This document shows positions 33,717 to 41,297 of a DNA stretch of 43,294 nucleotides, in pieces; position 1 is the stretch's first letter; the number at the start of each line of letters is the position of its first letter. The DNA comes from Paenibacillus gyeongsangnamensis. Lineage in GTDB: Bacteria > Bacillota > Bacilli > Paenibacillales > NBRC-103111. The stretch covers positions 1 to 43,294 of the forward strand of contig NZ_JAQAGZ010000037.1 of NCBI RefSeq assembly GCF_027533625.1, in the 5' to 3' direction. A program made the translations under genes and the position numbers. Under the pieces are notes generated by a model. That model worked only from the letters and a program-made list of their open reading frames with translations. It searched no databases and was not told the DNA's origin.

Positions 33717-35595
33717 GTACGCCCAGCATGGGCGTCATCTCTAGGGTGCAAGTCCCGAACGGGGGCTGGCGAGCGCCTACCGTTAGCCAAGGGCAAGGGT
33801 GTCCGCCGTGAGGCGGAATCTGAAGGAAGCCGGAGGCAAATGCACGGGCCAAGGTACACGAACCCAATTTGAGGCAGGGCTAGTCGGATGAGTTGCCTAA
33901 ACACAACGAAATCCAGAGCCGCCAAGGGCTAGTCCTGTATACTTGGGTGGTCGCGGGCAGACAGATGACGTTCTTATCTGGGGAGGCCTGCGGAATATGC
34001 GAAGTATCTTCGTAACCGCGGCTGGAAAGCCGCGCTGAATCCGCAGGAGTCAACAGAGGCCATAGTACACAAGTACGGGACGCCGGAAAGCGGAAGGGCC
34101 GAACCGAAAGGAGAGAGGAAACCGATGCGTTCGAGCGAAGAGCAGAGACAGCAGAATATCTCGCAAGAGAGCTTGCGGCAAAGAGAAGCGGTGAAGCCGT
34201 CAGGGTATGCCGGAGCGCCGAGCTCTTCGCCGGCACAAGTCGCCCCTTCCTCTCGCGAAGCGGAGAACGACCTGCTGGAAAAGATGCTCGAAGGAAACAA
34301 CCTTCGGCTCGCCTACAAGCGGGTGATTCAAAACGGAGGAGCTCCCGGCGTGGATGGTGTAACGGTAGCCGAGCTACAAGCTTACCTGAAAACACACTGG
34401 GAAACGGTGAAAACCGAACTCCTCGCGGGAGCGTACAGACCGGCGCCAGTCAAACGGGTGGAAATCCCCAAACCCGGAGGCGGCGTGCGGCTGCTTGGCA
34501 TCCCGACCGTAATGGACCGCCTTCTTCAGCAAGCGCTTCTGCAAGTGATGAATCCGATTTTCGATGCTCATTTCTCCTGGTACAGCTACGGCTTTCGGCC
34601 GGGAAAACGCGCGCATGACGCGGTGAGACAAGCACAGCGCAACATCCAAAGTGGCCTGAGATGGGTCGTGGATATGGATTTGGAGAAATTCTTTGACCGG
34701 GTAAACCACGACATGCTAATGGCGAGGGTAGCGCGGAAAGTGACGGACAAGCGCGTCTTGAAGCTGATACGTGGCTATCTAAATGCTGGGGTGATGGTAG
34801 ATGGAGCGCTGGAGCGAACGGAGGAAGGTACGCCACAAGGTGGTCCTTTAAGCCCGCTCTTGGCGAACATTTTGCTAGACGATCTGGATAAAGAATTAAC
34901 CAAACGAGGGTTGCGGTTCGTCCGGTATGCGGACGATTGCAATATCTTTGTCGCGAGCAGACGCGCCGGCGAGCGAGTCATGGAATCGGTGATTCGCTTT
35001 GTGGAAGGAAAACTCAAACTGAAAGTGAACCGAGATAAAAGTGCGGTAGACCGGCCATGGAACCGAAAGTTCCTTGGTTTCAGCTTTCTGTCGAATAAGC
35101 AGGCAACGGTACGTCTGGCGCCAAAGACAATCTCCCGGTTCAAGGAGAAGATCCGGGAGCTAACGAACCGAACCCGCTCGATGTCGATGGAGGACCGCAT
35201 AACACGCCTTAACCGCTATCTTATGGGATGGATTGGCTATTTCCGGCTGGCTTCGGCAAAGAAGCACTGCGAGAAATTCGATGGGTGGATTCGCAGAAGG
35301 CTGCGCATGTGTCTCTGGAAACAGTGGAAACGGGTACGTACCCGTATCCGCGAACTCCGAGCGCTTGGAGTGCCGGATTGGGTCGCGTTCATGATGGCGA
35401 ATTCCCGGCGGGGAGCGTGGGAAATGTCCCGGAACACAAATAACGCCCTTCCAACTTCCTACTGGGAAGTGAATGGGCTGAAAAGTTTGCTTTCTCGTTA
35501 CCTGGAGCTTTGTTAACCTTTTGGAACCGCCGTATGCGGACCCGCATGTACGGTGGTGTGAGAGGACGGGGGCTAGTCGCCCCCTCCTACTCGAT
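33717..35595 (+). mobile_element. Complete group II intron, probably class C (1.88 kb)
   Basis: The 5' end GTACG follows the terminator T-tract at 33717. The first hairpin is ACGCCC-AGCAT-GGGCGT (33719-33735), then CATCT and GGGTGCAAGTCCC, as in domain I of bacterial introns. The reverse transcriptase is encoded in domain IV. Domain V is the ACCGCCGTATGCGG stem (35526 on) and domain VI the GGGGGC-TAGTC-GCCCCC stem with a bulged A. The 3' end CTACTCGAT lies at 35595, matching the AY ending rule. Class C is supported by insertion after an intrinsic terminator and by the lack of an HNH endonuclease. It has an intact reading frame and looks recently mobile. Ends are predicted, not tested. Confidence 0.88.
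34125..35516 (+). CDS. ltrA: Group II intron reverse transcriptase/maturase (LtrA-type)
   Basis: 463 aa protein that assists splicing and copies the intron into new DNA sites. RT motifs: GGAPGVDGVTVAEL (RT0/1 region), RRVEIPKPGGGVRLLGIPTV-type block at about 110-128, GFRPGKRAHDAV, WVVDMDLEKFFDRVNHD (RT3), GTPQGGPLSPLLANILLDDLD, and catalytic YADD at 268-271 (YADDCNIFV). The thumb/maturase domain X (RLNRYLMGWIGYF...) and a basic C-terminal segment follow. There is no HNH endonuclease, as in class C introns. ATG 34125 has AAAGGAGAG upstream. The length of about 460 aa is at the long end for class C. Confidence 0.93.
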   Translation: MRSSEEQRQQNISQESLRQREAVKPSGYAGAPSSSPAQVAPSSREAENDLLEKMLEGNNLRLAYKRVIQNGGAPGVDGVTVAELQAYLKTHWETVKTELLAGAYRPAPVKRVEIPKPGGGVRLLGIPTVMDRLLQQALLQVMNPIFDAHFSWYSYGFRPGKRAHDAVRQAQRNIQSGLRWVVDMDLEKFFDRVNHDMLMARVARKVTDKRVLKLIRGYLNAGVMVDGALERTEEGTPQGGPLSPLLANILLDDLDKELTKRGLRFVRYADDCNIFVASRRAGERVMESVIRFVEGKLKLKVNRDKSAVDRPWNRKFLGFSFLSNKQATVRLAPKTISRFKEKIRELTNRTRSMSMEDRITRLNRYLMGWIGYFRLASAKKHCEKFDGWIRRRLRMCLWKQWKRVRTRIRELRALGVPDWVAFMMANSRRGAWEMSRNTNNALPTSYWEVNGLKSLLSRYLELC

Positions 35596-35697
35596 GTTGA
35601 TGTGAAGCTATAGTTTTCGTAGCTTATAGCTTCGCATCAACCTTGGTAAACGCACTGGTCCTTGTAAGACAAGGACGGCGTAGCCGTTTATCCTTGG
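35596..35697 (+). repeat. Terminator-docked two-hairpin repeat, copy D (102 bp)
   Basis: Begins GTTGATGTGAAGC at the first base after the intron and ends TCCTTGG. Hairpin 1 differs from other copies but is better paired: GTTGATG and GAAGCTATA match TATAGCTTC and CATCAAC across the loop. Hairpin 2 keeps GTCCTTGT-AAG-ACAAGGAC. Before the intron arrived, the repeat would have followed the symporter terminator by 8 nt. It overlaps the C-terminal codons of the nitroreductase gene on the other strand. Confidence 0.9.
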
Positions 35698-36328
35698 GTG
35701 GGGTATCCCCCACAGGAGTGATAGCTTGCCAATCGAACGACTTGAAACGCTCGCCGAGCGGGGCGAACTGCTTCTCCCCGGCAGGGGCGGTCGGCTTGCC
35801 GAACGGCATTTGGGCCAACAGATTCCAGGTTTCCGGCAGCTTCCACTCGGCTTTGACCCGTTCGTCGATGAGCGGATTATAGTGCTGCAGGTTCGCGCCG
35901 AGCCCTTCCGTTTCCAGCGCAGTCCAAATGACCAATTGATGCATCGCGTTCGTATGGTGCGACCAGATCGGGAAATTTTCCTGATAGGTAGGAAACTTCT
36001 GCTGGAACTCCTCAATGACGGATTGATCCTCGAAGAACAGAATCGTTCCGTAGCCGCTGCGGAAGCCTTCCATCCGCTGCCGGGTCGATTCGAACCGGTC
36101 CTCCGGCACGATGCTTTTCAAAATTTGCGTGGTCAAATCCCACAGCTTGTTATGCTGTTCCCCGAGCAGGAGCACGAGGCGGGTGCTTTGGGAGTTGAAG
36201 GCCGAAGGCGTATGCTTCAGGGCTTCCTCGATGATCTCCTTGATCCGCTGATCGGGAATAGGGGATTCTTTGCTGATGGCATAAAGGGATCGACGCTCCC
36301 GTATTGCGGTTAAGAAATCTTTGGCCAA
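35624..36328 (-). CDS. Nitroreductase-family flavoenzyme with repeat-derived C-terminal tail
   Basis: 234 aa. FMN-dependent NAD(P)H oxidoreductase of the YdgI-type nitroreductase family. Markers: AKDFLTAIRERRSLYAI (N-terminal Arg-rich FMN contact), EALKHTPSAFNSQSTRLVLL, IWSHHTNAMHQLVIWTALETEGLGANLQHYNP, and GKPTAPAGEKQFAPLGERFKSF, where the family normally ends. The start is TTG 36328 with AAAGGAG 10 nt upstream; longer frames lack a site. About 35 further residues, from WQAITPVG to VDAKL, are read from a MITE fragment and repeat copy D, so the native stop has been lost. It probably remains active, as the extension follows the usual end. It is downstream of the HAD-IIA gene on the minus strand. 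Confidence 0.85.
   Translation of the reverse strand: MAKDFLTAIRERRSLYAISKESPIPDQRIKEIIEEALKHTPSAFNSQSTRLVLLLGEQHNKLWDLTTQILKSIVPEDRFESTRQRMEGFRSGYGTILFFEDQSVIEEFQQKFPTYQENFPIWSHHTNAMHQLVIWTALETEGLGANLQHYNPLIDERVKAEWKLPETWNLLAQMPFGKPTAPAGEKQFAPLGERFKSFDWQAITPVGDTPPKDKRLRRPCLTRTSAFTKVDAKL
35697..35730 (+). repeat. Fragment of the MITE found at 42849-43045
   Basis: GGTGGGGTATCCCC (35697-35710) and the following ACAGGAGTGATAGC match the terminal part of the downstream MITE, whose complement reads GGTGAGGTATCCCC then GTAGGAGCGATAGC. It sits directly between repeat copy D and the nitroreductase coding sequence. Confidence 0.75.
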
Positions 36329-36344
36329 GGAGTGCACACTCCTT
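36327..36344 (-). promoter_or_regulatory. Hairpin burying the nitroreductase ribosome site
   Basis: On the minus strand AAGGAGTGTGCACTCCTT folds into a 7-bp stem (AAGGAGT/ACTCCTT) around GTGC. It pairs the AAGGAG ribosome site and touches the TTG start. It would reduce translation unless opened, for example by a coupled ribosome or protein. Confidence 0.5.
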
Positions 36345-36478
36345 TGATTTTTGGAATTTGGCAATCTTAGTCATTTCCAGGACGCCATCCGGTATATGGA
36401 CTTCATTAAACCTCCGGGTCCCGTTAGAAACGTCCGGATGTTCCATAGCCATCACCGTTTAGCTCCAATGGCCTATTC

Positions 36479-36510
36479 CCACAGATCACCTCTGTGGAAA
36501 CGAAGTTTCC
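36479..36510 (-). terminator. Twin hairpins after the HAD-IIA gene
   Basis: GGAAAC-TTC-GTTTCC and CCACAGA-GGTGA-TCTGTGG share bases 36496-36497. There is no T run, so termination is uncertain. Confidence 0.35.
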
Positions 36511-36514
36511 GTAA

Positions 36515-37303
36515 TTAACCGAGCTTCTCAGCCAGCACCATCAGGTGCTCGGATATGAGGTCCGGCTTCACGCCCGTGCGCGAGATCTGCTCCTGTACAT
36601 TGCCCGCCATCGCAAGACCGGTCAAGACCAGCGCCGTGCGGCACCCCGCATACCGGCCGCCTCGGATGTCCGTTGCCAGGTTGTCTCCGACGGCCCAAAT
36701 GTCGGATGCCTGAAGCCCAAGCTTCTCGACGGCATATTTCATAATGATCGGAGACGGCTTGCCGATAATGACGGGCTGACACTCCGCAGCCCTCTCGATG
36801 CTCGCGGCGATGGAGCCGGCGGCCGGCGTGAGTTCTCCGTTCCAAGGCAGCAGATGGTCCGGGTTCGTCAGCACGAACCGTGCCCCGCGGCGGATATGAC
36901 GTACGGCCAGCAGCAGTTTATTGTAATCGAAGCTGCGGTCGATGCCCTGCACGACGGCGCTTACCTCAGCGTCCCCGTCATCCGTCAGCTCGAAGTCTGC
37001 TTCCTGCAGCGCCAGCCGCAGACCTTCCTCTCCGATGCAATAAATTGGCCCCGGCCCGATTCCGCTGTCCCGCAAATACATCGCTGCCGCCTGGGCCGAG
37101 GTCAGCACCTCCTCCGGCGACGCTTCAATGCCCGTCTTTCTCAAATGCTCCGCCACTTGCTCAGGCGTACGGGACGAATTGTTGGTCACAAATAAAAAAG
37201 GATTGCCCCGTTCGCGCAGCGTTCGGATAAAGTCCGCCGCATACGGAATCGGCCGGTCCCCATGATATAGCGTGCCGTCCAAATCAAGCAAAAATCCGGT
37301 CAT
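36515..37303 (-). CDS. HAD-IIA (NagD/AraL-type) sugar phosphatase
   Basis: 262 aa. HAD subclass IIA phosphatases act on small sugar phosphates and similar metabolites. Motif I is LDLDGTLYHG (D7, D9). Motif II is FVTNNSSRTP, typical of the NagD group, then motif III K in IIGKPSPIIM and motif IV WAVGDNLATDIRGG. The C2b cap (alpha/beta) covers the middle (GPIYCIGEEGLRLAL...). The ATG at 37303 is preferred because AGGAG lies about 12 nt upstream, and earlier in-frame starts lack a site. It is transcribed towards the nitroreductase gene with a 186-base gap. Confidence 0.88.
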   Translation of the reverse strand: MTGFLLDLDGTLYHGDRPIPYAADFIRTLRERGNPFLFVTNNSSRTPEQVAEHLRKTGIEASPEEVLTSAQAAAMYLRDSGIGPGPIYCIGEEGLRLALQEADFELTDDGDAEVSAVVQGIDRSFDYNKLLLAVRHIRRGARFVLTNPDHLLPWNGELTPAAGSIAASIERAAECQPVIIGKPSPIIMKYAVEKLGLQASDIWAVGDNLATDIRGGRYAGCRTALVLTGLAMAGNVQEQISRTGVKPDLISEHLMVLAEKLG

Positions 37304-37612
37304 ATTCGTGCTCTTGCTCCTCTCCATCGATAAAGCCGCAGCCGCTCCGGGCAGTGGCATACGTTATTTATCGTATTGTAGCAAAAGTGGCCGTCCAGGG
37401 CCAAGCTCAAGTCTCGCGGAAGGTGCTTCCGTCTTACGAAAGTTGCTGCCATTACCCAGGAAATAAGCAAGATTCATGGCTTGCGCTCATAGGCTTGCAG
37501 TAGAAGGATGCCGATAGTCAAAGCCGTGATGCCCATGCACATTGTTTGACTGAAAGCAGGAAGCCGGATAATCGATTCGAGAGCAGCTGAAGGCGAATAG
37601 GAGGAAACGATC
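37304..37612. other. Divergent control region of HAD-IIA and P5C dehydrogenase genes
   Basis: About 310 bases with no gene. A possible promoter for the plus-strand dehydrogenase is TTGACT (37546-37551), 15-nt spacer, GATAAT (37567-37572). No clear operator was seen. Confidence 0.35.
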
Positions 37613-39160
37613 ATGAGGGAAGCCTACCGCAATGAACCGTTTACGAACTTCACGGAGGACGGCAGCCGGGCTGCCTTTGCCAAGGCGCTTCAGCAGGTGA
37701 AATCGGAGCTCGGCCGGGAGTACGGGCCGGTGATCGGAGGAGAGCGGATCGCTACGGAGCTGCGCCAGCCGTCCTTGAATCCGTCGGATACTCAGTCCGT
37801 TATCGGCATCGTCTGCCAGGCGGACCGGGCGCTTGCGGAACGGGCCGTCCAAACCGCCGCCGCCGCCTTTGGGATCTGGAGGCGCGTCCCGCCCTCCGCC
37901 CGGGCCCGCTGCTTGTATAAGGCCGCTGCGATTCTCCGCCGGCGGAAGCACGAATTCTCCGCATGGATGGTCATGGAAGCGGGGAAGAGCTGGACCGAGG
38001 CCGACGTCGACACCGCCGAAGCGATCGACTTCCTGGAGTTCTACGGAAGAGAAATGGAACGGCTCGGCGACAAGCAGCCTCTGACGAGCGTCCCGGGTGA
38101 AGACAATGAGCTCACCTATATCCCGCTGGGGGTCGGCGTCATTATCCCCCCTTGGAATTTCCCGCTGGCGATTATGGCCGGCATGACGGCCTCCGCGATC
38201 GTCGCCGGCAATACGGTCGTGCTGAAGCCGGCCTCCCCGACACAGGTGATCGCGGCACGGTTCGCCGCGCTTCTCGAAGAGGCCGGCGTACCGGAGGGCG
38301 TCGTCAACTTTTTGCCGGGGCCCGGTTCGGAAATCGGCGACTATCTTGTCGATCATCCCCTGACGCGCTTCATCAGCTTCACCGGCTCCAAGGAGGTAGG
38401 ACTCCGCATCAATGAACGTGCGGCGAGGACGCAGCCCGGCCAGAAATGGATCAAACGGGTAATAGCCGAGATGGGCGGCAAGGATACGATCGTCGTGGAC
38501 GATGACGCCGACTTGGAGCTGGCGGCGGAGGCGATCACGTTATCCGCCTTCGGGTTTTCCGGCCAAAAATGCTCGGCCTGCTCGCGGGTCGTTGCGCTTG
38601 GGAAGGTGTACGACGAGCTGCTGGGGAGGGTTGCCGAGAGAGCGAGCCGGCTTACCGTAGGTTCACCGGAGGATCCGGCTACGTATATGGGACCCGTCAT
38701 CGATCAGAAGGCGCACGCCAAAATTATGGAGTACATCGGGATCGGAGCCGCCGAAGGACGGCTTGTGTGCGGGGGAAAGGCAGGTGACCCGCGCGGCTAT
38801 TTTATCGAGCCTACGATTATTGCTGACGTGCGGCCGGATACTCGAATCGCGCAGGAGGAAATCTTCGGGCCTGTCGTTGCCTTCCTGAAGGCCTCTTCGT
38901 TCGACGAAGCGCTGGCGACAGCCAACGATACGGAATTCGGCTTGACCGGCGCCGTCATCTCGCGCAGCCGGGCCCGTCTGGAGCAGGCGAGAGAGCAGTT
39001 CCACGTTGGCAACCTGTACTTCAACCGGAAATGTACGGGAGCGCTCGTCGGCGCCCATCCGTTCGGCGGCTTCAACATGTCGGGCACCGATTCCAAGGCT
39101 GGAGGCCGGGATTATTTGCTACTGTTTACCCAAGCCAAGGTGGTCTCCGAACGTCTATAG
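37613..39160 (+). CDS. rocA: 1-pyrroline-5-carboxylate dehydrogenase (RocA/PruA-type)
   Basis: 515 aa NAD-dependent aldehyde dehydrogenase that oxidises glutamate-gamma-semialdehyde (from proline or arginine) to glutamate. It starts with the RocA-typical PFTNFTEDGSRAAFAKAL. IIPPWNFPLAIMAG and GNTVVLKPAS form the cofactor site, SFTGSKEVG follows, E286 lies in IAEMGGKDTIVVDDDADLE and the catalytic C320 in GFSGQKCSACSR. EEIFGPVVAFLKA and FGGFNMSGTDSKAGG complete the signature. The start has ATAGGAGG 8 nt upstream. It is the first plus-strand gene after a divergent region. The CDGSH gene follows by 72 bases and could be co-transcribed. No proline dehydrogenase gene is in the window. Confidence 0.93.
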   Translation: MREAYRNEPFTNFTEDGSRAAFAKALQQVKSELGREYGPVIGGERIATELRQPSLNPSDTQSVIGIVCQADRALAERAVQTAAAAFGIWRRVPPSARARCLYKAAAILRRRKHEFSAWMVMEAGKSWTEADVDTAEAIDFLEFYGREMERLGDKQPLTSVPGEDNELTYIPLGVGVIIPPWNFPLAIMAGMTASAIVAGNTVVLKPASPTQVIAARFAALLEEAGVPEGVVNFLPGPGSEIGDYLVDHPLTRFISFTGSKEVGLRINERAARTQPGQKWIKRVIAEMGGKDTIVVDDDADLELAAEAITLSAFGFSGQKCSACSRVVALGKVYDELLGRVAERASRLTVGSPEDPATYMGPVIDQKAHAKIMEYIGIGAAEGRLVCGGKAGDPRGYFIEPTIIADVRPDTRIAQEEIFGPVVAFLKASSFDEALATANDTEFGLTGAVISRSRARLEQAREQFHVGNLYFNRKCTGALVGAHPFGGFNMSGTDSKAGGRDYLLLFTQAKVVSERL

Positions 39161-39232
39161 CGTGAGATTTGCTGGATGGAAGTGTTTTCCTGTGAAAAGG
39201 GGATATACTAGCACCTGAAGGAGGTGTTACTT

Positions 39233-39433
39233 ATGTCCGATGGCAAAATTACGAAGCTCGACAACGGCCCGCTTTAGGTTCAAGGCGGCGTGCCGCTGCT
39301 CGATCCCGACGGGAACGTCTATGAAGTGAAGGACCCGTACTTCCTGTGTCGGTGCGGTCATTCGACCAACAGGCCGTTCTGTACCGGGGCCCACAAGGCA
39401 GCCGAATTTCATGACGCTTCGAGAGCGAAGTAG
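39233..39433 (+). pseudogene. CDGSH-type iron-sulfur protein with an in-frame TAG
   Basis: A 66-codon frame with a strong ribosome site (AAGGAGG, 8 nt before ATG 39233). It reads MSDGKITKLDNGPL, then TAG at 39275-39277 (codon 15), then VQGGVPLLDPDGNVYEVK and CRCGHSTNRPFCTGAH, which matches the C-x-C-x2-S/T-x3-P-x-C-x-G-x-H pattern of CDGSH [2Fe-2S] domains. Without the stop it would be a normal small bacterial CDGSH protein. A single base change (for example TTG to TAG) explains the lesion; restart at the downstream GTG (GGVPLL) is possible. It ends before its own terminator and repeat copy E. Confidence 0.82.
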
Positions 39434-39447
39434 CCTGCGCTTTAGCG

Positions 39448-39494
39448 AAAAAGCCGCGAATGCCGGTATCATTCAACCGGCATTCGCGGCTTTT
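39448..39494 (+). terminator. Terminator of the CDGSH gene
   Basis: AAAGCCGCGAATGCCGGT and ACCGGCATTCGCGGCTTT pair (18 bp) around a short loop, followed by TTTT. Repeat copy E begins 8 nt after the stem's GC-rich part. Confidence 0.92.
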
Positions 39495-39498
39495 CTCA

Positions 39499-39600
39499 GT
39501 TGATAAAACTTTATAAATTTTTACAGATTATAGCTTCGAATCAACCTTGATAAACGCGCTGGTCCTTGTAAGACAAGGACCGCGCAGCCGTTTATCCTGG
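39499..39600 (+). repeat. Terminator-docked two-hairpin repeat, copy E (102 bp)
   Basis: Starts GTTGATAAAAC and ends CGTTTATCCTGG. Hairpin 2 here pairs further than in other copies: GCGC, T, GGTCCTTGT against ACAAGGACC, GCGC. It lies between the CDGSH terminator and the stop codon of the convergent histidine kinase gene, 2 nt away. Confidence 0.92.
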
Positions 39601-39602
39601 TG

Positions 39603-41297
39603 TCATCTCCCGTTCTCCACCCTGAGCTGAACGTAGAAATGAATTTCCCCGTTATCCGACTCCGCCCAGATGCGGCCGCCGTGCGAATCGACGATGCTTT
39701 TCGCGATCGCGAGTCCGAGTCCCGAGCCCCCCGTCTCGGACGTTCGGGCCGAATCGACCCGATAGAACCGGTCGAACAGCTGCTCGAGCTCGTCGCGGGT
39801 GAGCGCATCGGCCTTGTTGCTGATGCGGATGATCACCTGCCCGCGCTCCCTGGCCATGCCGACCGAGACGGCGCCGGGCTTCGGACTGTATTTGACCGCG
39901 TTGCCAAGCAGGTTCTCGAACACGCGGATCATTTTGTCCACATCGATATTTACCGTGATCTTGTCCGGCGGAATGCTGCGGATAAACGTCAGGTTCTGTT
40001 CTTCGCCGATCGTTACATATTCCTCCAGAAGCTGCTCCAGCACCTCGTTAATGATAACGCCCCGCTTGTAGAGAGGCACGTCCTGGTGGGACAGCTTGGT
40101 GTACTCAAACAGATCGTCGATCAGCGATTTGAGCTTCTCCGATTTGTTGTAGGCGATGCTCAGGTAGCCGGCGGCCTGCTCGGGCGTCTCGTAATTGCGG
40201 TCATGCAGCAGCCGCGGATAGCCTATGATGAGGGTTAGCGGCGTTCGCAAATCGTGCGACACGTTGGTAACGAGCTCGTTCTTGAGCCGCTCGGACCTTC
40301 GTTCCTCCTCGATCTTCCGCTGCAGATCGCTTACCATCAGGTTCATGTCCCGCGCGAGCGAACCGAGTTCGTCCTGGGAACGCTCCAGCACCCGGTAATC
40401 CAGGTTGCCGGTGGCGATGATCCGCAGACCGGAGGCGAGCTCCTCGACGTAGCTCATTTTTTTCTGCGTCAGATAATAGAAGAGGAAGATGAAGGCGGCA
40501 AGCGCGGACAGCAGGGACAGCGGACTCTGGCCTTTGACGTACGTAATGACCGGCTGCGGAATTCCCGTGACGATGAGGTATGACTTCTGATTGTTGAAGG
40601 TAACGGGGTAGAAGCTCGAGAATTCCCTGCGGGAGTCCATGCCGTTCCGCGAGTTCATGGCATTGCGGATAATATTGTGCACATCCACGTTCGTCTCCGG
40701 CGTGGTCTCGTTCTTGTAAATGACTTGTCATTCGAGATCGGTGATCAGAATTTTATATTTTTCATTCGCGGTCAGCCGGTTGACGGTTTCGTTGAATTGA
40801 CGCTGCTTTCCTTCCTCTGCTTGCTGTCTGCGCTGCTGCTGCGGAATGGCCGGAACCGACGCCACCGTATGCCCTTCAAACAGGCCCTGCTGGCGTCTTT
40901 GTGCGCTGCCGGTCGCAGCCCCGGACGGATCGGCGTTGTCCTGGACATTGCCCGGGACGGGAGGCTTATTCGATACCGGCTCCAACAGGCGGACGAGCTC
41001 CCGCGCGTCGGCGTCGATCCGTTCGACGCCCATCGAGTAATCGATGTGGGTGCCCTTGTTGATTTGGCCGAAGATCGCGGAGGAAAAGGCGTATACGATC
41101 GTGGAGGCGCCCAGGCAAATCGCAAAGGTGAGCACCAACTGCAGCCGGATGCTGCGTTCGACGGAGCGGCGTCCCATGCGGTACAGGTCGATGAAGAACA
41201 GGATCATGCTGCGCAGCAGGGTGAAGGGAAACCAACTGAATGGAACCCGCTGCAGGAAAGGCTTCCGCGGACGAGGCGCTTTCTCTAGTTTACTCAA
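39603..41297 (-). pseudogene. Sensor histidine kinase with an in-frame TGA
   Basis: About 565 codons. It starts at TTG 41297 overlapping the regulator stop (41290-41292). TM1 is in LQLVLTFAICLGASTIVYAF, an extracellular loop (EPVSNKPPVPGN..., QQQRRQQAEEG) follows, and TM2 is SPLSLLSALAAFIFLFYYL. Then come HAMP, the H-box VTNVSHDLRTPLTLI with H348, and ATPase motifs NLLGNAVKYS (N), FDRFYRVDSART (F region) and GGSGLGLAIAKSI (G). The only lesion is TGA at 40728-40730 (codon 190), within ITDLE(stop)QVIYKNE in the extracellular loop, probably a former GGA. The rest of the kinase is intact, so the damage may be recent or a sequence error. It pairs with the regulator upstream. Confidence 0.85.

Noticed and set aside
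8945..40730. Reassignment of TGA to glycine, suggested by two TGA codons at Gly positions
   Set aside because: TGA is used as a normal stop by several intact genes here (17979-17981, 19148-19150, 22116-22118), so the lesions are better explained by mutation or error.
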